Source: Aquibaculum arenosum (GTDB lineage Bacteria; Pseudomonadota; Alphaproteobacteria; Kiloniellales; DSM-21159). From it: a stretch of 64,000 nt of DNA. Made by a program: the position numbers and the translations under genes. Numbering within the stretch: the first letter of the stretch is position 1; every line of letters begins with the position of its first letter. A model generated the notes under the pieces. The model made no database searches. It was not told the origin of the DNA and saw only the letters and a list, made by a program, of their open reading frames with translations. The stretch is from the NCBI RefSeq assembly GCF_029222965.1, contig NZ_JARHUD010000004.1, forward strand, positions 248,001-312,000, read 5' to 3'. This document shows, piece by piece, positions 45,588 to 54,411 of the stretch.

Positions 45588-47627
45588 ATGAGCAGGGACG
45601 AAGCGGACATCCGGAGCCTGGACTCCTTCGTCTGGTCGGTGGCGGAGATCCTGCGCGGCGACTTCAAGCAGTCGGAGTACGGCAAGGTCATCCTGCCCTT
45701 CGTGGTGCTGCGCCGGCTGGATTGTCTGCTGGAGGGCAGTAAGGAGGCAGTGCGCGCGACTGACGCCTCCCTGCCCGAGGACATCGATCCCGACAGCCGC
45801 GACCTGATCCTCTTCGAGGCGGCGGGCGCGCGCATCCGCGCCTACAACACCAGCCGCTTCACCTTCGAAAGCCTGAAGGGGCAGGACCCGACCCAGCTCC
45901 ACGACAACCTGCTGGACTACATCACGAAGTTCTCGCCCAACATCCGCGACATCTTCCTCGACAAGTTCCTCTTCACCGACCAGCTCAAGCGCCTGAAGGA
46001 GGCCGGGCTGCTCTGGCAGGTCTTCGAGCGCTTTTGCCAGATCGACCTGCACCCGGAGGTGATCTCCAACATCGAGATGGGCTACCTCTTCGAAGGGCTG
46101 ATCCGGCGTTTTTCGGAAATTTCCAACGAGACCGCCGGTGAGCACTTCACGCCGCGCGAGGTGGTGCGCCTCATGGTGGAGCTGTTGATTGCCGGCGACG
46201 AGGGCTTGAGCGGCAGCGGCGTCATCCGCCGGGTCTATGATCCGGCCTGCGGCACCGGCGGCATGCTGGCGCTCGCCGAAGAAGCCATCGCCAAGGCCAA
46301 TGCGCGCAAGGTCCGGGTCGAGCTCTACGGCCAGGAGCTGAACCCGGAATCCTTCGCCATCTGCAAGTCCGACATGCTGGTGACCGGCCACAACCCGCAG
46401 CAGATCGCGTTTGGCAACACGCTGACCAACGACGCCCACGCCGGCACCGACTTCCACTACATGCTCTCCAATCCGCCCTATGGTGTGGACTGGAAGAAGT
46501 ATCAGGACGCGATCAAGACCGAGGCGGCGGAGCAGGGCTTTGCCGGCCGCTTCGGCGCCGGCCTGCCGCGCGTGTCCGATGGGCAGCTTCTCTTCCTGCA
46601 GCACATGATCTCCAAGATGCGTGTCGACGAGACCGGCTCGCGCATCGGCATCGTCATGAACGGCTCGCCGCTCTTTACCGGCGGCGCCGGCTCGGGCGAG
46701 AGCGAGATCCGCCGCTGGATGCTGGAGGAGGATTGGGTCGAGGCGATCATCGCCCTGCCCACCGACCTCTTCTACAACACCGGCATCCAGACCTACGTCT
46801 GGCTGCTGAGCAACCGCAAGGCGCCCGAGCGCAAGGGCAAGGTGCAGCTCATCGACGCCAGTGGGGAGCGCTTTTGGAAGCCGCTGCGCAAGTCGCTGGG
46901 CTCCAAGCGCCGGGAGATTCCCGAGGAGGCGCGGCGGGAGATTTTGCGGCTCTACAACGAAATGCCAGAAGGCGAGGGCGCGGAGGGCGAGGGCGCAGAC
47001 CGGGCGGTCTCCAAGGTCTTTGCCACCACCGACTTCGGCTATCGCGAGATCCGGGTGGAGCGGCCCCTGCGCCTGAACTTCCGGGCCAGCCCCGAGCGCA
47101 TCGCCCGCCTGCGGGAAGAGAAGGCCTTCCTCAAGCTCTCCGAAGACGAGCGCGAGGAGATCGAGGTGATCCTGCTGGCCCTGGGCGACAGGCTCTTCAC
47201 CCAGCGGCCGGCTTTCGAAAAGGCCCTGAAGAAGGCCCTGGCGGCCGAGGGCGTGAAGCTCGCCGCGCCAACCCGCAAGGCCATCCTCTCCGCGCTTTCG
47301 GAGCGCGACGAGGAGGCCGAGGTTTGCACAGACAAAGACGGCAACCCGGAGCCTGACCCCGAACTGCGGGACAGCGAGCTGGTGCCGCTGACCGAGGACT
47401 GGCGCGACTACATGGCGCGCGAGGTGACACCCTTCGTGCCCGACGCCTGGGTCGACGAAAGCCACCGCGACGCCCGCGACGGCGATGTGGGGCGCGTCGG
47501 CTACGAGATCAACTTCAACCGCTATTTCTATCAGTACGTCCCGCCGCGGCCGCTGGCGGAGATCGACGCCGAACTGAAGCAGCTCGAAGCCGAGATCGCC
47601 GGGCTGCTGAAGGAGGTGGCGGCGTGA
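45588..47627 (+). CDS. hsdM: Type I restriction-modification system, methyltransferase subunit
   Basis: 679 residues from the ATG at 45588 (GGCAGGGAC upstream); an in-frame ATG at 45513 is poorer. It adds methyl groups to adenine N6 as an M2S complex and joins HsdR for restriction. The helical N-domain is about 1-160, then the SAM motif DPACGTGGML, the catalytic SNPPYG (NPPY) and a long C-terminal region (about 480-679) that is typical of larger HsdM forms. The final coiled coil (EIDAELKQLEAEIAGLL) likely contacts HsdS. The stop overlaps the hsdS GTG start by 4 bases. Confidence 0.95.
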   Translation: MSRDEADIRSLDSFVWSVAEILRGDFKQSEYGKVILPFVVLRRLDCLLEGSKEAVRATDASLPEDIDPDSRDLILFEAAGARIRAYNTSRFTFESLKGQDPTQLHDNLLDYITKFSPNIRDIFLDKFLFTDQLKRLKEAGLLWQVFERFCQIDLHPEVISNIEMGYLFEGLIRRFSEISNETAGEHFTPREVVRLMVELLIAGDEGLSGSGVIRRVYDPACGTGGMLALAEEAIAKANARKVRVELYGQELNPESFAICKSDMLVTGHNPQQIAFGNTLTNDAHAGTDFHYMLSNPPYGVDWKKYQDAIKTEAAEQGFAGRFGAGLPRVSDGQLLFLQHMISKMRVDETGSRIGIVMNGSPLFTGGAGSGESEIRRWMLEEDWVEAIIALPTDLFYNTGIQTYVWLLSNRKAPERKGKVQLIDASGERFWKPLRKSLGSKRREIPEEARREILRLYNEMPEGEGAEGEGADRAVSKVFATTDFGYREIRVERPLRLNFRASPERIARLREEKAFLKLSEDEREEIEVILLALGDRLFTQRPAFEKALKKALAAEGVKLAAPTRKAILSALSERDEEAEVCTDKDGNPEPDPELRDSELVPLTEDWRDYMAREVTPFVPDAWVDESHRDARDGDVGRVGYEINFNRYFYQYVPPRPLAEIDAELKQLEAEIAGLLKEVAA

Positions 47628-48931
47628 GGGACATTATGACTCTGCACGAGCCCCGAGGATGGCGCCTCTATCGCCTGGGGCAGTTATTTGACGAGCGCAA
47701 GGAGAAAGTCAGCGACAAAGATTTTCCACCGCTTTCCGTAACCATGAATGGCATCGTCCCACAGCTCGAAACTGCTGCTAAGTCAGATGACGGCGATAAT
47801 CGGAAACTGGTGAAGACCGGAGACTACGTCATCAACAGCCGATCTGACCGCAAAGGCTCAGGAGGAGTTTCAGATTACGACGGATCGGTATCGTTGATCA
47901 GTATCGTACTCAAGCCGAAGGGTGTTCATCCGAGCTTCGCACACCACTTACTGCGCTCACGGGCATTTCAAGAGGAGTTCTACCGCTGGGGGCACGGTAT
48001 CGTTGCCGATCTTTGGACAACGCGTTACGCAGACATGAAGAACATCCGACTGTTCTTGCCTGATCTCCCCACCCAAAAGGCCATCGCGGATTTCCTCGAC
48101 CGCGAGACCGCCCGCATCGATCAGTTGATCGAGAAGAAGCAGCGGTTTCTAAGCATTGCCGATGAACATTGGTCTGCGACACTGAATCACATCATCTTTC
48201 CCCAAAGTCCAGACTGGGAGCATTTGCCTCGCGAGTGGCGCAAGGTGCGCCTAAAGTACCTTACTGACCCAAAGCGCCCGATCATGTACGGCATAGTGCT
48301 GCCGGGACCAAACATGGAAGATGGTCCCATGATCGTTAAGGGAGGCGATGTGAAGCCGGGGCGGCTTCACCCGGCCCGCCTTTGCCGAACAACAGTTGAG
48401 ATTGAGAGCGCCTACGCTCGGTCGCGTTTGAAATCAGGCGATCTTGTTATTTCTATCCGCGGCGGTATCGGGGACGTTGAAATTGTACCTCCGGAGATTC
48501 ATGGCGCCAATCTGACTCAGGACGCCGCTCGTATTGCACCAAGAGACGGCGTAGACCATGAATGGCTGCGCTTTGCTCTGCTTTCCTCGGCAGTCTTCCA
48601 CCCGCTTGAAGCACGCTCGCTTGGTGCTGCTGTTCGGGGGATCAACATCTTCGATCTTAAGCGCGTGTTCGTTCCGACGCCGCCGGAGGATCTACAGCGG
48701 AAAATCGCAGGCCGGCTAAAGCAACAGGAAGCTAAGCGCTCCCAACTTCGCAGTAAGGTCGAGTTGCATACTAACCGCCTCCGCGAGTTCCGCTCCGCGC
48801 TCATCACCGCCGCCGTCACCGGCCAGATCGACGTTGCCACCTGGGGCCGGCGCGGTGAGGCGGATCGGCGGCTGGACGAGATTCAAAAAGATATGACGGC
48901 AGGGCTGAGCGTTGCGACCGCTCCGGCCTGA
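47624..48931 (+). CDS. hsdS: Type I restriction-modification system, specificity subunit
   Basis: 435 residues. Two target-recognition domains (about 1-160 and 205-365) are each followed by a conserved coiled-coil spacer (LPTQKAIADFLDRETARIDQL, and EDLQRKIAGRLKQQEAKRSQL). The C-terminus ALITAAVTGQIDVATW is classic. The start is GTG 47624 overlapping the hsdM stop, with AAGGAGG 7 bases upstream; an ATG at 47636 is possible. The TRD coding sequence is visibly less GC-rich and has different codon use from hsdM and hsdR, as expected for DNA swapped in by recombination. The target sequence cannot be predicted. Confidence 0.94.
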   Translation: MRDIMTLHEPRGWRLYRLGQLFDERKEKVSDKDFPPLSVTMNGIVPQLETAAKSDDGDNRKLVKTGDYVINSRSDRKGSGGVSDYDGSVSLISIVLKPKGVHPSFAHHLLRSRAFQEEFYRWGHGIVADLWTTRYADMKNIRLFLPDLPTQKAIADFLDRETARIDQLIEKKQRFLSIADEHWSATLNHIIFPQSPDWEHLPREWRKVRLKYLTDPKRPIMYGIVLPGPNMEDGPMIVKGGDVKPGRLHPARLCRTTVEIESAYARSRLKSGDLVISIRGGIGDVEIVPPEIHGANLTQDAARIAPRDGVDHEWLRFALLSSAVFHPLEARSLGAAVRGINIFDLKRVFVPTPPEDLQRKIAGRLKQQEAKRSQLRSKVELHTNRLREFRSALITAAVTGQIDVATWGRRGEADRRLDEIQKDMTAGLSVATAPA

Positions 48932-49078
48932 CGGGAGACGTGAGGCAATCTGATCAGGTTTTGATTGGAACAAAGACTACAGGGAAACGGGGGCTAGAAT
49001 GAGTAGAAAATATCAACAGTCTCAATTGCTTGTGCCTCTGTATCGTTCTTGATCGTGTTTTGATCGGGGGAGGGGGAG
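48932..49078. promoter_or_regulatory. 147-base gap between hsdS and hsdR
   Basis: AT-richer than its surroundings, with TTGATCG repeated at 49049-49055 and 49061-49067. No gene is supported. A separate hsdR promoter could lie here, allowing methylation to precede restriction, but no convincing -35/-10 pair was identified. Confidence 0.35.
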
Positions 49079-52054
49079 ATGAGAGCACGAAGCGCCAGCA
49101 GCATCCATCGCGAGGCGGTGCTGGAAGACCATATCCTGGACCGGCTGGTGGCGGAGCAGGGTTATGAGGCGCGGCCGCCCGAGGTCTTCGACCGGGCGCT
49201 GGCCCTGGACCGGGAGCTGGTGCTGCGCTTCCTGCAGGCGACCCAGCCGGAGGCCTGGGAGAAGCTCACGGCGCAGTACGGCGCCAGCGCCGAGGCCGAG
49301 TTCTTCAAGCAGCTCGAACGCGCGCTGAAGGATCGCGGGACGCTGGGGGTGCTGCGCCACGGCCTGAAGCTGGTGCCCAACATTCGTTTTGCGCTCTGCT
49401 TCTTCCAGCCGGCCTCCAACCTCAACCCGGCGCTCACCCGGCTCTACGAGGCGAACATCCTGAGCGTAATGTCCCAGGTGCGCTACAGCCGCCGGAACGA
49501 GAACGCCATCGACCTGGCGCTCTTCGTCAATGGCCTGCCGGTTGCGACCCTGGAGCTGAAGAACCTGCCCACCGGCTCGAGCTTCAGGAACGCCGAAAAG
49601 CAGTACAGAAGCGATCGCTCGCCGGCCGGGGAGCCGCTGCTCACCTTCAAGCGCGGCGCGTTGGTGCACTTCGCGGCCGATGAAGACAATGTCTCCATGA
49701 CCACGCGCCTGTTGAACGGGCGCACGCGCTTCCTGCCGTTCAACCGCGGCAGCGCGGAGGGCGGGGCCGGCAACCCGCCGGTGGCGGACGAATTCCGCAT
49801 CGCCTACCTCTACCGCGATCTGCCCGAGGGCAAGGCTGTCTTCGGGCGGGAGACCTGGCTGTCGATCATCGGCCGCTTCCTCCATTTGGAGAAGGACGGC
49901 AAGGAAACCCTGATCTTCCCGCGCTTTCAGCAGCTCGACGCGGTGACGAAGCTGCTGGCCCACGCGCGGGCCCAGGGGCCGGGGCAGAACTATCTGATCC
50001 AGCACTCCGCCGGCTCCGGCAAGTCCAACACCATCGGCTGGACCGCGCACCAGCTCATCACGCTGCACGACGAAGCAGACCAACCAATCTTCAACACGGT
50101 CATCATCATCACCGACCGCATCGTGCTCGACCGCCAGCTTCAGAACACCGTCGCCCAGTTCGAGCAGACCAAGGGCGTGGTCAAGAAGATCGACGGCACC
50201 TCGCGCCAGCTCAAGCAGGCGATCCAGCAGGGCGCGCGCATCATCATCACCACGATCCAGAAATTCGGCACCAAACACCTTGAGGAGGTGTCGGGGCAGC
50301 AGGACCGCCGCTTCGCCATCCTGGTGGACGAGGCGCACAGCTCTCAATCGGGCAAGAGCGCCCAGGCCCTCTCAGAAGCGCTGACCCGCGAGGCGGACTC
50401 CAGCGAGGATGTGGAGGACATGATCGCGGCCTATCAGCAGAGCCGCGGGCCGCAGCCCAACATCAGCTACTTCGCCTTCACCGCCACGCCGCGCAACGTG
50501 ACGCTGGAGCGCTTCGGCACGCCGGGCCCCGACGGGCTGCCCCGGCCCTTCCACCTCTATTCCATGCGCCAGGCCATCGAGGAGGGCTTCATCCTCGACG
50601 TGCTGCAGAACTACATGACCTACAAGGCCTACTACGAGCTGGAAAAGGCCATCGAGGACGACCCCGAGCTGCAAGGCCGCAAGGCGCAGCGCCGGGTCGC
50701 CCGCTTCGCCTCCCTGCATCCCACCGCGATCGCGCAGAAGGTCGAGGTCATCGTCGAACACTTCCGCCGCCATGTGCAGCGCGAACTCCAGGGTGCCGCC
50801 AAGGCGATGGTGGTCACGCAAAGCCGCGAGCACGCCCTGCGCTTCTACTTCAGCCTGCGCGACTACATCGCCGAGCAGGGCTATGGCGACCTGCAGGCGT
50901 TGGTGGCCTTCTCCGGCGAGCAGACGCTGGACGGGGAGGTCTGGACCGAGGCCGCCGTGAACGGCTTTGCCGAGACGGAACTGCCGCGCCGCTTCGGTGG
51001 GATGGAGTATCAGATCCTGGTGGTGGCGGAGAAGTACCAGACCGGCTTCGACCAGCCCAAACTCTGCGCCATGTACGTCGACCGCAAGCTGGCCGGCCTG
51101 CAGGCGGTGCAGACGCTCTCCCGCCTCAACCGCACGATGGCGGGCAAGCAGCGGACCTACATCCTCGACTTCCAGAACTCCATCGAGGACATCCAGGAAG
51201 CCTTCAAACCCTTCTTCGAGGCCGCCGCGCTGGAAGAAACCTCGGATCCCAACCAGGTCTACGCCCTGGAGGCGCGGCTGCGCCGCTTCGGGATCATCGA
51301 CCGCGCGGAGGTGGAGCGCTTTGCCCAGAACTTTTTTAAGGGACTGCTGGATAGCAGCGACCGCGCCCGCCTGAGCGGGCTGGTGCGCCACGCGGTGCAG
51401 CGATTCGAGATGGAGGAGGACGAGGGGCGGCAGGAGGAGTTCCGCCAGCTTCTCAAGAGCTTCACGCGCTACTACAGCTTCGTGGCCCAGGTGGTGCGCC
51501 TGCAGGACACGGACCTGGAAAAGCTTCACGCCTATGGCCACCTGCTCCTGACACTGCTGCCCGACCGCGAGGTGCCGCCGGACATCGAGATCACCGACGA
51601 GATGCTGCGCCTGCACGCCTTCAAGGTGGAGCAGCAGGAAGCCGGCAACGCCTCACTCGCCCGCGGCATGGCGGAACCCCTGCCGCCCATCACCGAATTC
51701 GGCGCCAAGCCCTACAGCGAAGACGAAAAGCGCTCCCTCTCGGACATCATCCAGGCCTTCAATGAGCGGCACGGGGCGCAGTTCAGCGAGGAGGACTTTC
51801 TGCGCTACGAGACGGTGAAGCGCGACGTCCTCGACGCGGACATGACAGAGATGCTGCGCAACAATCCACCCGACGTGGTCTACAGCGCCTTCGACCAGGC
51901 CTTCTTCCGCGGCCTCATCCAGCTCTTTCAGCGCGACGGCGAGATGAAGAATATCCTGCTGTCCGACCCAGAAGTCCGCGGCCAACTCACCCGCCACTTC
52001 TTCGCCCGCGCCCTGCGCGAGGTGCGCGAGGAACCGGGGCGGCCCGATGCTTGA
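49079..52054 (+). CDS. hsdR: Type I restriction-modification system, restriction/translocase subunit
   Basis: 991 residues, normal for HsdR. The N-terminal PD-(D/E)xK nuclease has LALFVNGLPVATLELKN (about 145-165). The SF2 motor follows with HSAGSGKSNTIGW (motif I), LVDEAHSSQSG (DEAH), YFAFTATPRN (motif III) and QTLSRLNRTMAGKQ (motif VI); the C-terminal helical domain binds the methylase. A GGGGGAG site precedes the ATG. The frame is intact with all motifs present, so restriction is probably active. Confidence 0.95.
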   Translation: MRARSASSIHREAVLEDHILDRLVAEQGYEARPPEVFDRALALDRELVLRFLQATQPEAWEKLTAQYGASAEAEFFKQLERALKDRGTLGVLRHGLKLVPNIRFALCFFQPASNLNPALTRLYEANILSVMSQVRYSRRNENAIDLALFVNGLPVATLELKNLPTGSSFRNAEKQYRSDRSPAGEPLLTFKRGALVHFAADEDNVSMTTRLLNGRTRFLPFNRGSAEGGAGNPPVADEFRIAYLYRDLPEGKAVFGRETWLSIIGRFLHLEKDGKETLIFPRFQQLDAVTKLLAHARAQGPGQNYLIQHSAGSGKSNTIGWTAHQLITLHDEADQPIFNTVIIITDRIVLDRQLQNTVAQFEQTKGVVKKIDGTSRQLKQAIQQGARIIITTIQKFGTKHLEEVSGQQDRRFAILVDEAHSSQSGKSAQALSEALTREADSSEDVEDMIAAYQQSRGPQPNISYFAFTATPRNVTLERFGTPGPDGLPRPFHLYSMRQAIEEGFILDVLQNYMTYKAYYELEKAIEDDPELQGRKAQRRVARFASLHPTAIAQKVEVIVEHFRRHVQRELQGAAKAMVVTQSREHALRFYFSLRDYIAEQGYGDLQALVAFSGEQTLDGEVWTEAAVNGFAETELPRRFGGMEYQILVVAEKYQTGFDQPKLCAMYVDRKLAGLQAVQTLSRLNRTMAGKQRTYILDFQNSIEDIQEAFKPFFEAAALEETSDPNQVYALEARLRRFGIIDRAEVERFAQNFFKGLLDSSDRARLSGLVRHAVQRFEMEEDEGRQEEFRQLLKSFTRYYSFVAQVVRLQDTDLEKLHAYGHLLLTLLPDREVPPDIEITDEMLRLHAFKVEQQEAGNASLARGMAEPLPPITEFGAKPYSEDEKRSLSDIIQAFNERHGAQFSEEDFLRYETVKRDVLDADMTEMLRNNPPDVVYSAFDQAFFRGLIQLFQRDGEMKNILLSDPEVRGQLTRHFFARALREVREEPGRPDA

Positions 52055-52079
52055 CTATGACTGAGAAGGAAGCCGCCTC

Positions 52080-52364
52080 ATGCTCATGAGAGCCGTGCAC
52101 CCCGGCGAGGTCCTCAAGGAGGAGCTGGAAGCCGCCGATGTTACGTCCACGGAGTTCGCGCGCCAGATCGAGGTGCCGCCGAACCGCATTTCGCAGATCA
52201 TCGCCGGCAAGCGCGCGATCACCGGCGATACGGCGCTGCGCTTTGGTCACTGGTTCGGCGTGGACCCGCAGTTCTGGCTGAACCTGCAAGCGCAATTCGA
52301 GCTGGCCGTCGCGCAGCGGGAAAAGGGCGCGGCCATCCGGCAGTTGCCGACCAGGGCTGCGTAA
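52080..52364 (+). CDS. HigA-like antitoxin (XRE family), no adjacent toxin
   Basis: 94 residues. HPGEVLKEELEAADVTSTEF leads a helix-turn-helix with VPPNRISQIIAGKRAITGDT, then RFGHWFGVDPQFWLNLQAQ, all typical of HigA/VapI addiction-module antitoxins. HigB toxins normally lie just upstream, but here the upstream gene is hsdR (25 bases away) and nothing toxin-like follows. It is co-directional with the restriction operon and may now act as its regulator or as a leftover of a toxin-antitoxin pair. Confidence 0.88.
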   Translation: MLMRAVHPGEVLKEELEAADVTSTEFARQIEVPPNRISQIIAGKRAITGDTALRFGHWFGVDPQFWLNLQAQFELAVAQREKGAAIRQLPTRAA

Positions 52365-52448
52365 AGCGGATCTGCCTTTAGGAGAATTGCTCGATGTACA
52401 GCAATCACCCCCGCCGACCGTACCATCAAGCCGGCGGGGGCGTGGGCG

Positions 52449-53207
52449 TCACTGCATGCGCATGCCGCCGTCGAGGCGGATGTTGTCGGCGTTGAGCATG
52501 GGGTTGGCCAGGATGTGCATGACCAGGCTGGAGAACTCCTCCTCCTTGCCGAAGCGCTTGGGGAAGGGCACCTGGTTGGCGAGGTTTTCCTGCACCTCTT
52601 CGGGCATATTGAGCAGCATCGGCGTGGCGAAGAGCCCCGGCGCGATGGTCATGACGCGCACGCCGGACTTGGCGAACTCGCGCGCGGCCGGCAGCATCAT
52701 GCCGACCACACCGGCCTTGGAGGCGGCATAGGCGACCTGGCCCAACTGGCCCTCGCCGGCGGCGATGGAGGCGGTGTTGACGATCAGGCCGCGCTCGCCG
52801 TCCTCGTTCACCGGCTCGGCGCCCAGCATCTCGGCGGCGGCCAGGCGCAGCATGTTGAAGCTGCCCACCAGGTTGATCTCGACGGCCTTGCGGAAGTCCT
52901 CCAGCGGCATGGGGCCGTTGCGCCCGACGATGCGCTTGGCCGGGGCGACGCCGGCGCAGTTGACCAGCACCCGGGCCGGCCCGTGCTTCTCGCGCGCTTC
53001 GGCCATCACCGCCTCGGCCTGCTCGGCGCTGGTGACGTCGCAGCGGAAGCCGAGGCCGCCGATCTCCTCGGCCACGCGCTTGACGCCTTCCTCGTTGATG
53101 TCGAGTACCGCCACCTTGGCGCCGGCCTTTGCCAAGGCCCGGGCGGTGGTCGCCCCCATGCCGGAGCCGCCGCCGGTGACGATCGCGGCCAGTCCTTTCA
53201 CGTCCAT
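52449..53207 (-). CDS. SDR oxidoreductase, type II 3-hydroxyacyl-CoA dehydrogenase-like
   Basis: 252 residues. The NAD motif is TGGGSGMGATTA followed by AVLDINEEG (Asp selecting NAD), and the catalytic set includes NTASIAAGEGQLGQVAYAASKAG. The gap region NGPMPLEDFRKAVEINLVGS and the ending HILANPMLNADNIRLDGGMRM match the HSD10/3-hydroxy-2-methylbutyryl-CoA dehydrogenase group, which works in isoleucine and branched fatty-acid degradation. It is transcribed alone, toward the restriction system. Confidence 0.92.
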   Translation of the reverse strand: MDVKGLAAIVTGGGSGMGATTARALAKAGAKVAVLDINEEGVKRVAEEIGGLGFRCDVTSAEQAEAVMAEAREKHGPARVLVNCAGVAPAKRIVGRNGPMPLEDFRKAVEINLVGSFNMLRLAAAEMLGAEPVNEDGERGLIVNTASIAAGEGQLGQVAYAASKAGVVGMMLPAAREFAKSGVRVMTIAPGLFATPMLLNMPEEVQENLANQVPFPKRFGKEEEFSSLVMHILANPMLNADNIRLDGGMRMQ

Positions 53208-53308
53208 GAGCTGTCTTCCTTATCCTGTGGGAAAGTTCCTGCAAAAAGCTGGCCGCGCCTATAGCACGCCCCCGGCCATCCGGTCACGCCTGTGCAAGGG
53301 GGATGGCC

Positions 53309-54244
53309 TCACACCCCCAGCAGCAAAAAGAGCAGGGACAGCGTGACCAGAGAGAGCAGGGTGGAGAGCAGAATGGCCGAGGTGGCGCGCTGGACATAGA
53401 CCTCGTAGCTCGAAGCCAGCACGAACATCAGCGCACCGATGGGCAGGGCCGCCTGGATGATCGCGGAGAAGGCCCAGACCCGCTCCAGCTCGAAAACCAC
53501 CAGCGCCAGCCAGGCCACCAGGGCCGGCAAGGCCACCAGCTTCAGCAGGCAGATCCACAAGACCTCACCCAGCCCGGCGCGCAGCGACTTGCCCACCATG
53601 AAGAGCCCGATGGCAAAAAGCGCGCAAGGGCCCGCGGCGGCGCCCAGGATGTCCATGAAGTTGCCCACCGAGGCGGGCAGGGGCAGCCCGCCCCAGGACC
53701 AGAGCAAACCGGCGGCGGCTGAGAGGAAGAGTGGGTTCTTACCCACCCCGGCGCCGGCCTTGCGCACCACCTGCAGGGCGCCTTGGCCCTGAGCGCGCAC
53801 CACCTCCAGCACCACCACCCCGGCGACGATCACCAGGGCACCGTTGATGATGGTGGTGATCACCGCCGGCAGCACCCCCTCCTGCCCGAAGGCGAGCTGC
53901 AGCAGCGGCACGCCCATGTAGCCGGTGTTGGAGAAGATGGCCGAAAAGCCGTGCATGGCGTTGAACTCGATCCCACCGGGAAAGGCGAAGCGGGCGATGA
54001 TCGCGGCCAGGAAGAAGATCGCCAGCAGGCCGAGGCCGAAAACGGCGATGAAGTCCCAGTAGAAAACGTCGGCCAGGGGCGTGCGCGCCAGCGAGCCGAA
54101 GAAAAGCGCGGGCAGGGCGGCGTAGTAGACGAATCCGTTCAGCGCCTGGCTGGAGTCCTGCCCCAGGATGCCGGCGCGACCGCTGAGATAGCCGGCGGCC
54201 ATGATGGCAAAGACCGGCAGGACGACATTGACGATGGCTTCCAT
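53309..54244 (-). CDS. AEC-family transporter (auxin-efflux-carrier-like)
   Basis: Membrane protein of 311 residues with about ten helices. The preferred ATG at 54244 begins at the first helix (MEAIVNVVLPVFAIMAAGYL); longer upstream frames are not conserved. FSAIFSNTGYMGVPLLQLAFG is the family signature with the unwound helix crossover, matched in the second half by ALFAIGLFMVGKSL. Members export organic acids such as malonate or malate. It lies on its own between the SDR gene and an interspersed repeat. Confidence 0.88.
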   Translation of the reverse strand: MEAIVNVVLPVFAIMAAGYLSGRAGILGQDSSQALNGFVYYAALPALFFGSLARTPLADVFYWDFIAVFGLGLLAIFFLAAIIARFAFPGGIEFNAMHGFSAIFSNTGYMGVPLLQLAFGQEGVLPAVITTIINGALVIVAGVVVLEVVRAQGQGALQVVRKAGAGVGKNPLFLSAAAGLLWSWGGLPLPASVGNFMDILGAAAGPCALFAIGLFMVGKSLRAGLGEVLWICLLKLVALPALVAWLALVVFELERVWAFSAIIQAALPIGALMFVLASSYEVYVQRATSAILLSTLLSLVTLSLLFLLLGV

Positions 54245-54300
54245 GACGCGGCGCAGACTGTCGCTGCAACGCCCGGCTGTCCAGACATGAAGCAGACGAC

Positions 54301-54380
54301 GAGACCGGATCGCAATTAATCTGAACCACTCCTGGTTCAGATTAATTGCGTGAATCCGCTCTCCAACAAAGAGATAGAGC
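54301..54380. repeat. Interspersed palindromic element with 18-bp perfect hairpin
   Basis: CGCAATTAATCTGAACCA (54311-54328) and its exact reverse complement (54333-54350) enclose CTCC. To the right, ATCCGCTCT and a short imperfect repeat GCTCT...AGAGC (54358-54380) extend it. AGAGCGGATT on the minus strand matches the elements at 19840-19971. It lies 32 bases after the RND permease stop and may serve as its transcript end. Confidence 0.75.
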
Positions 54381-54411
54381 CATGCAAGCGGTGCAAGTGC
54401 ACCGGGAGTGT

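Noticed and set aside
45540-47465. 641-residue open frame antisense to hsdM
   Set aside because: Shadow of hsdM; no independent evidence for translation.
52365-52448. Search for a HigB toxin next to the HigA-like gene
   Set aside because: Only 84 bases remain before the SDR gene and only 25 bases lie upstream; no toxin can fit.
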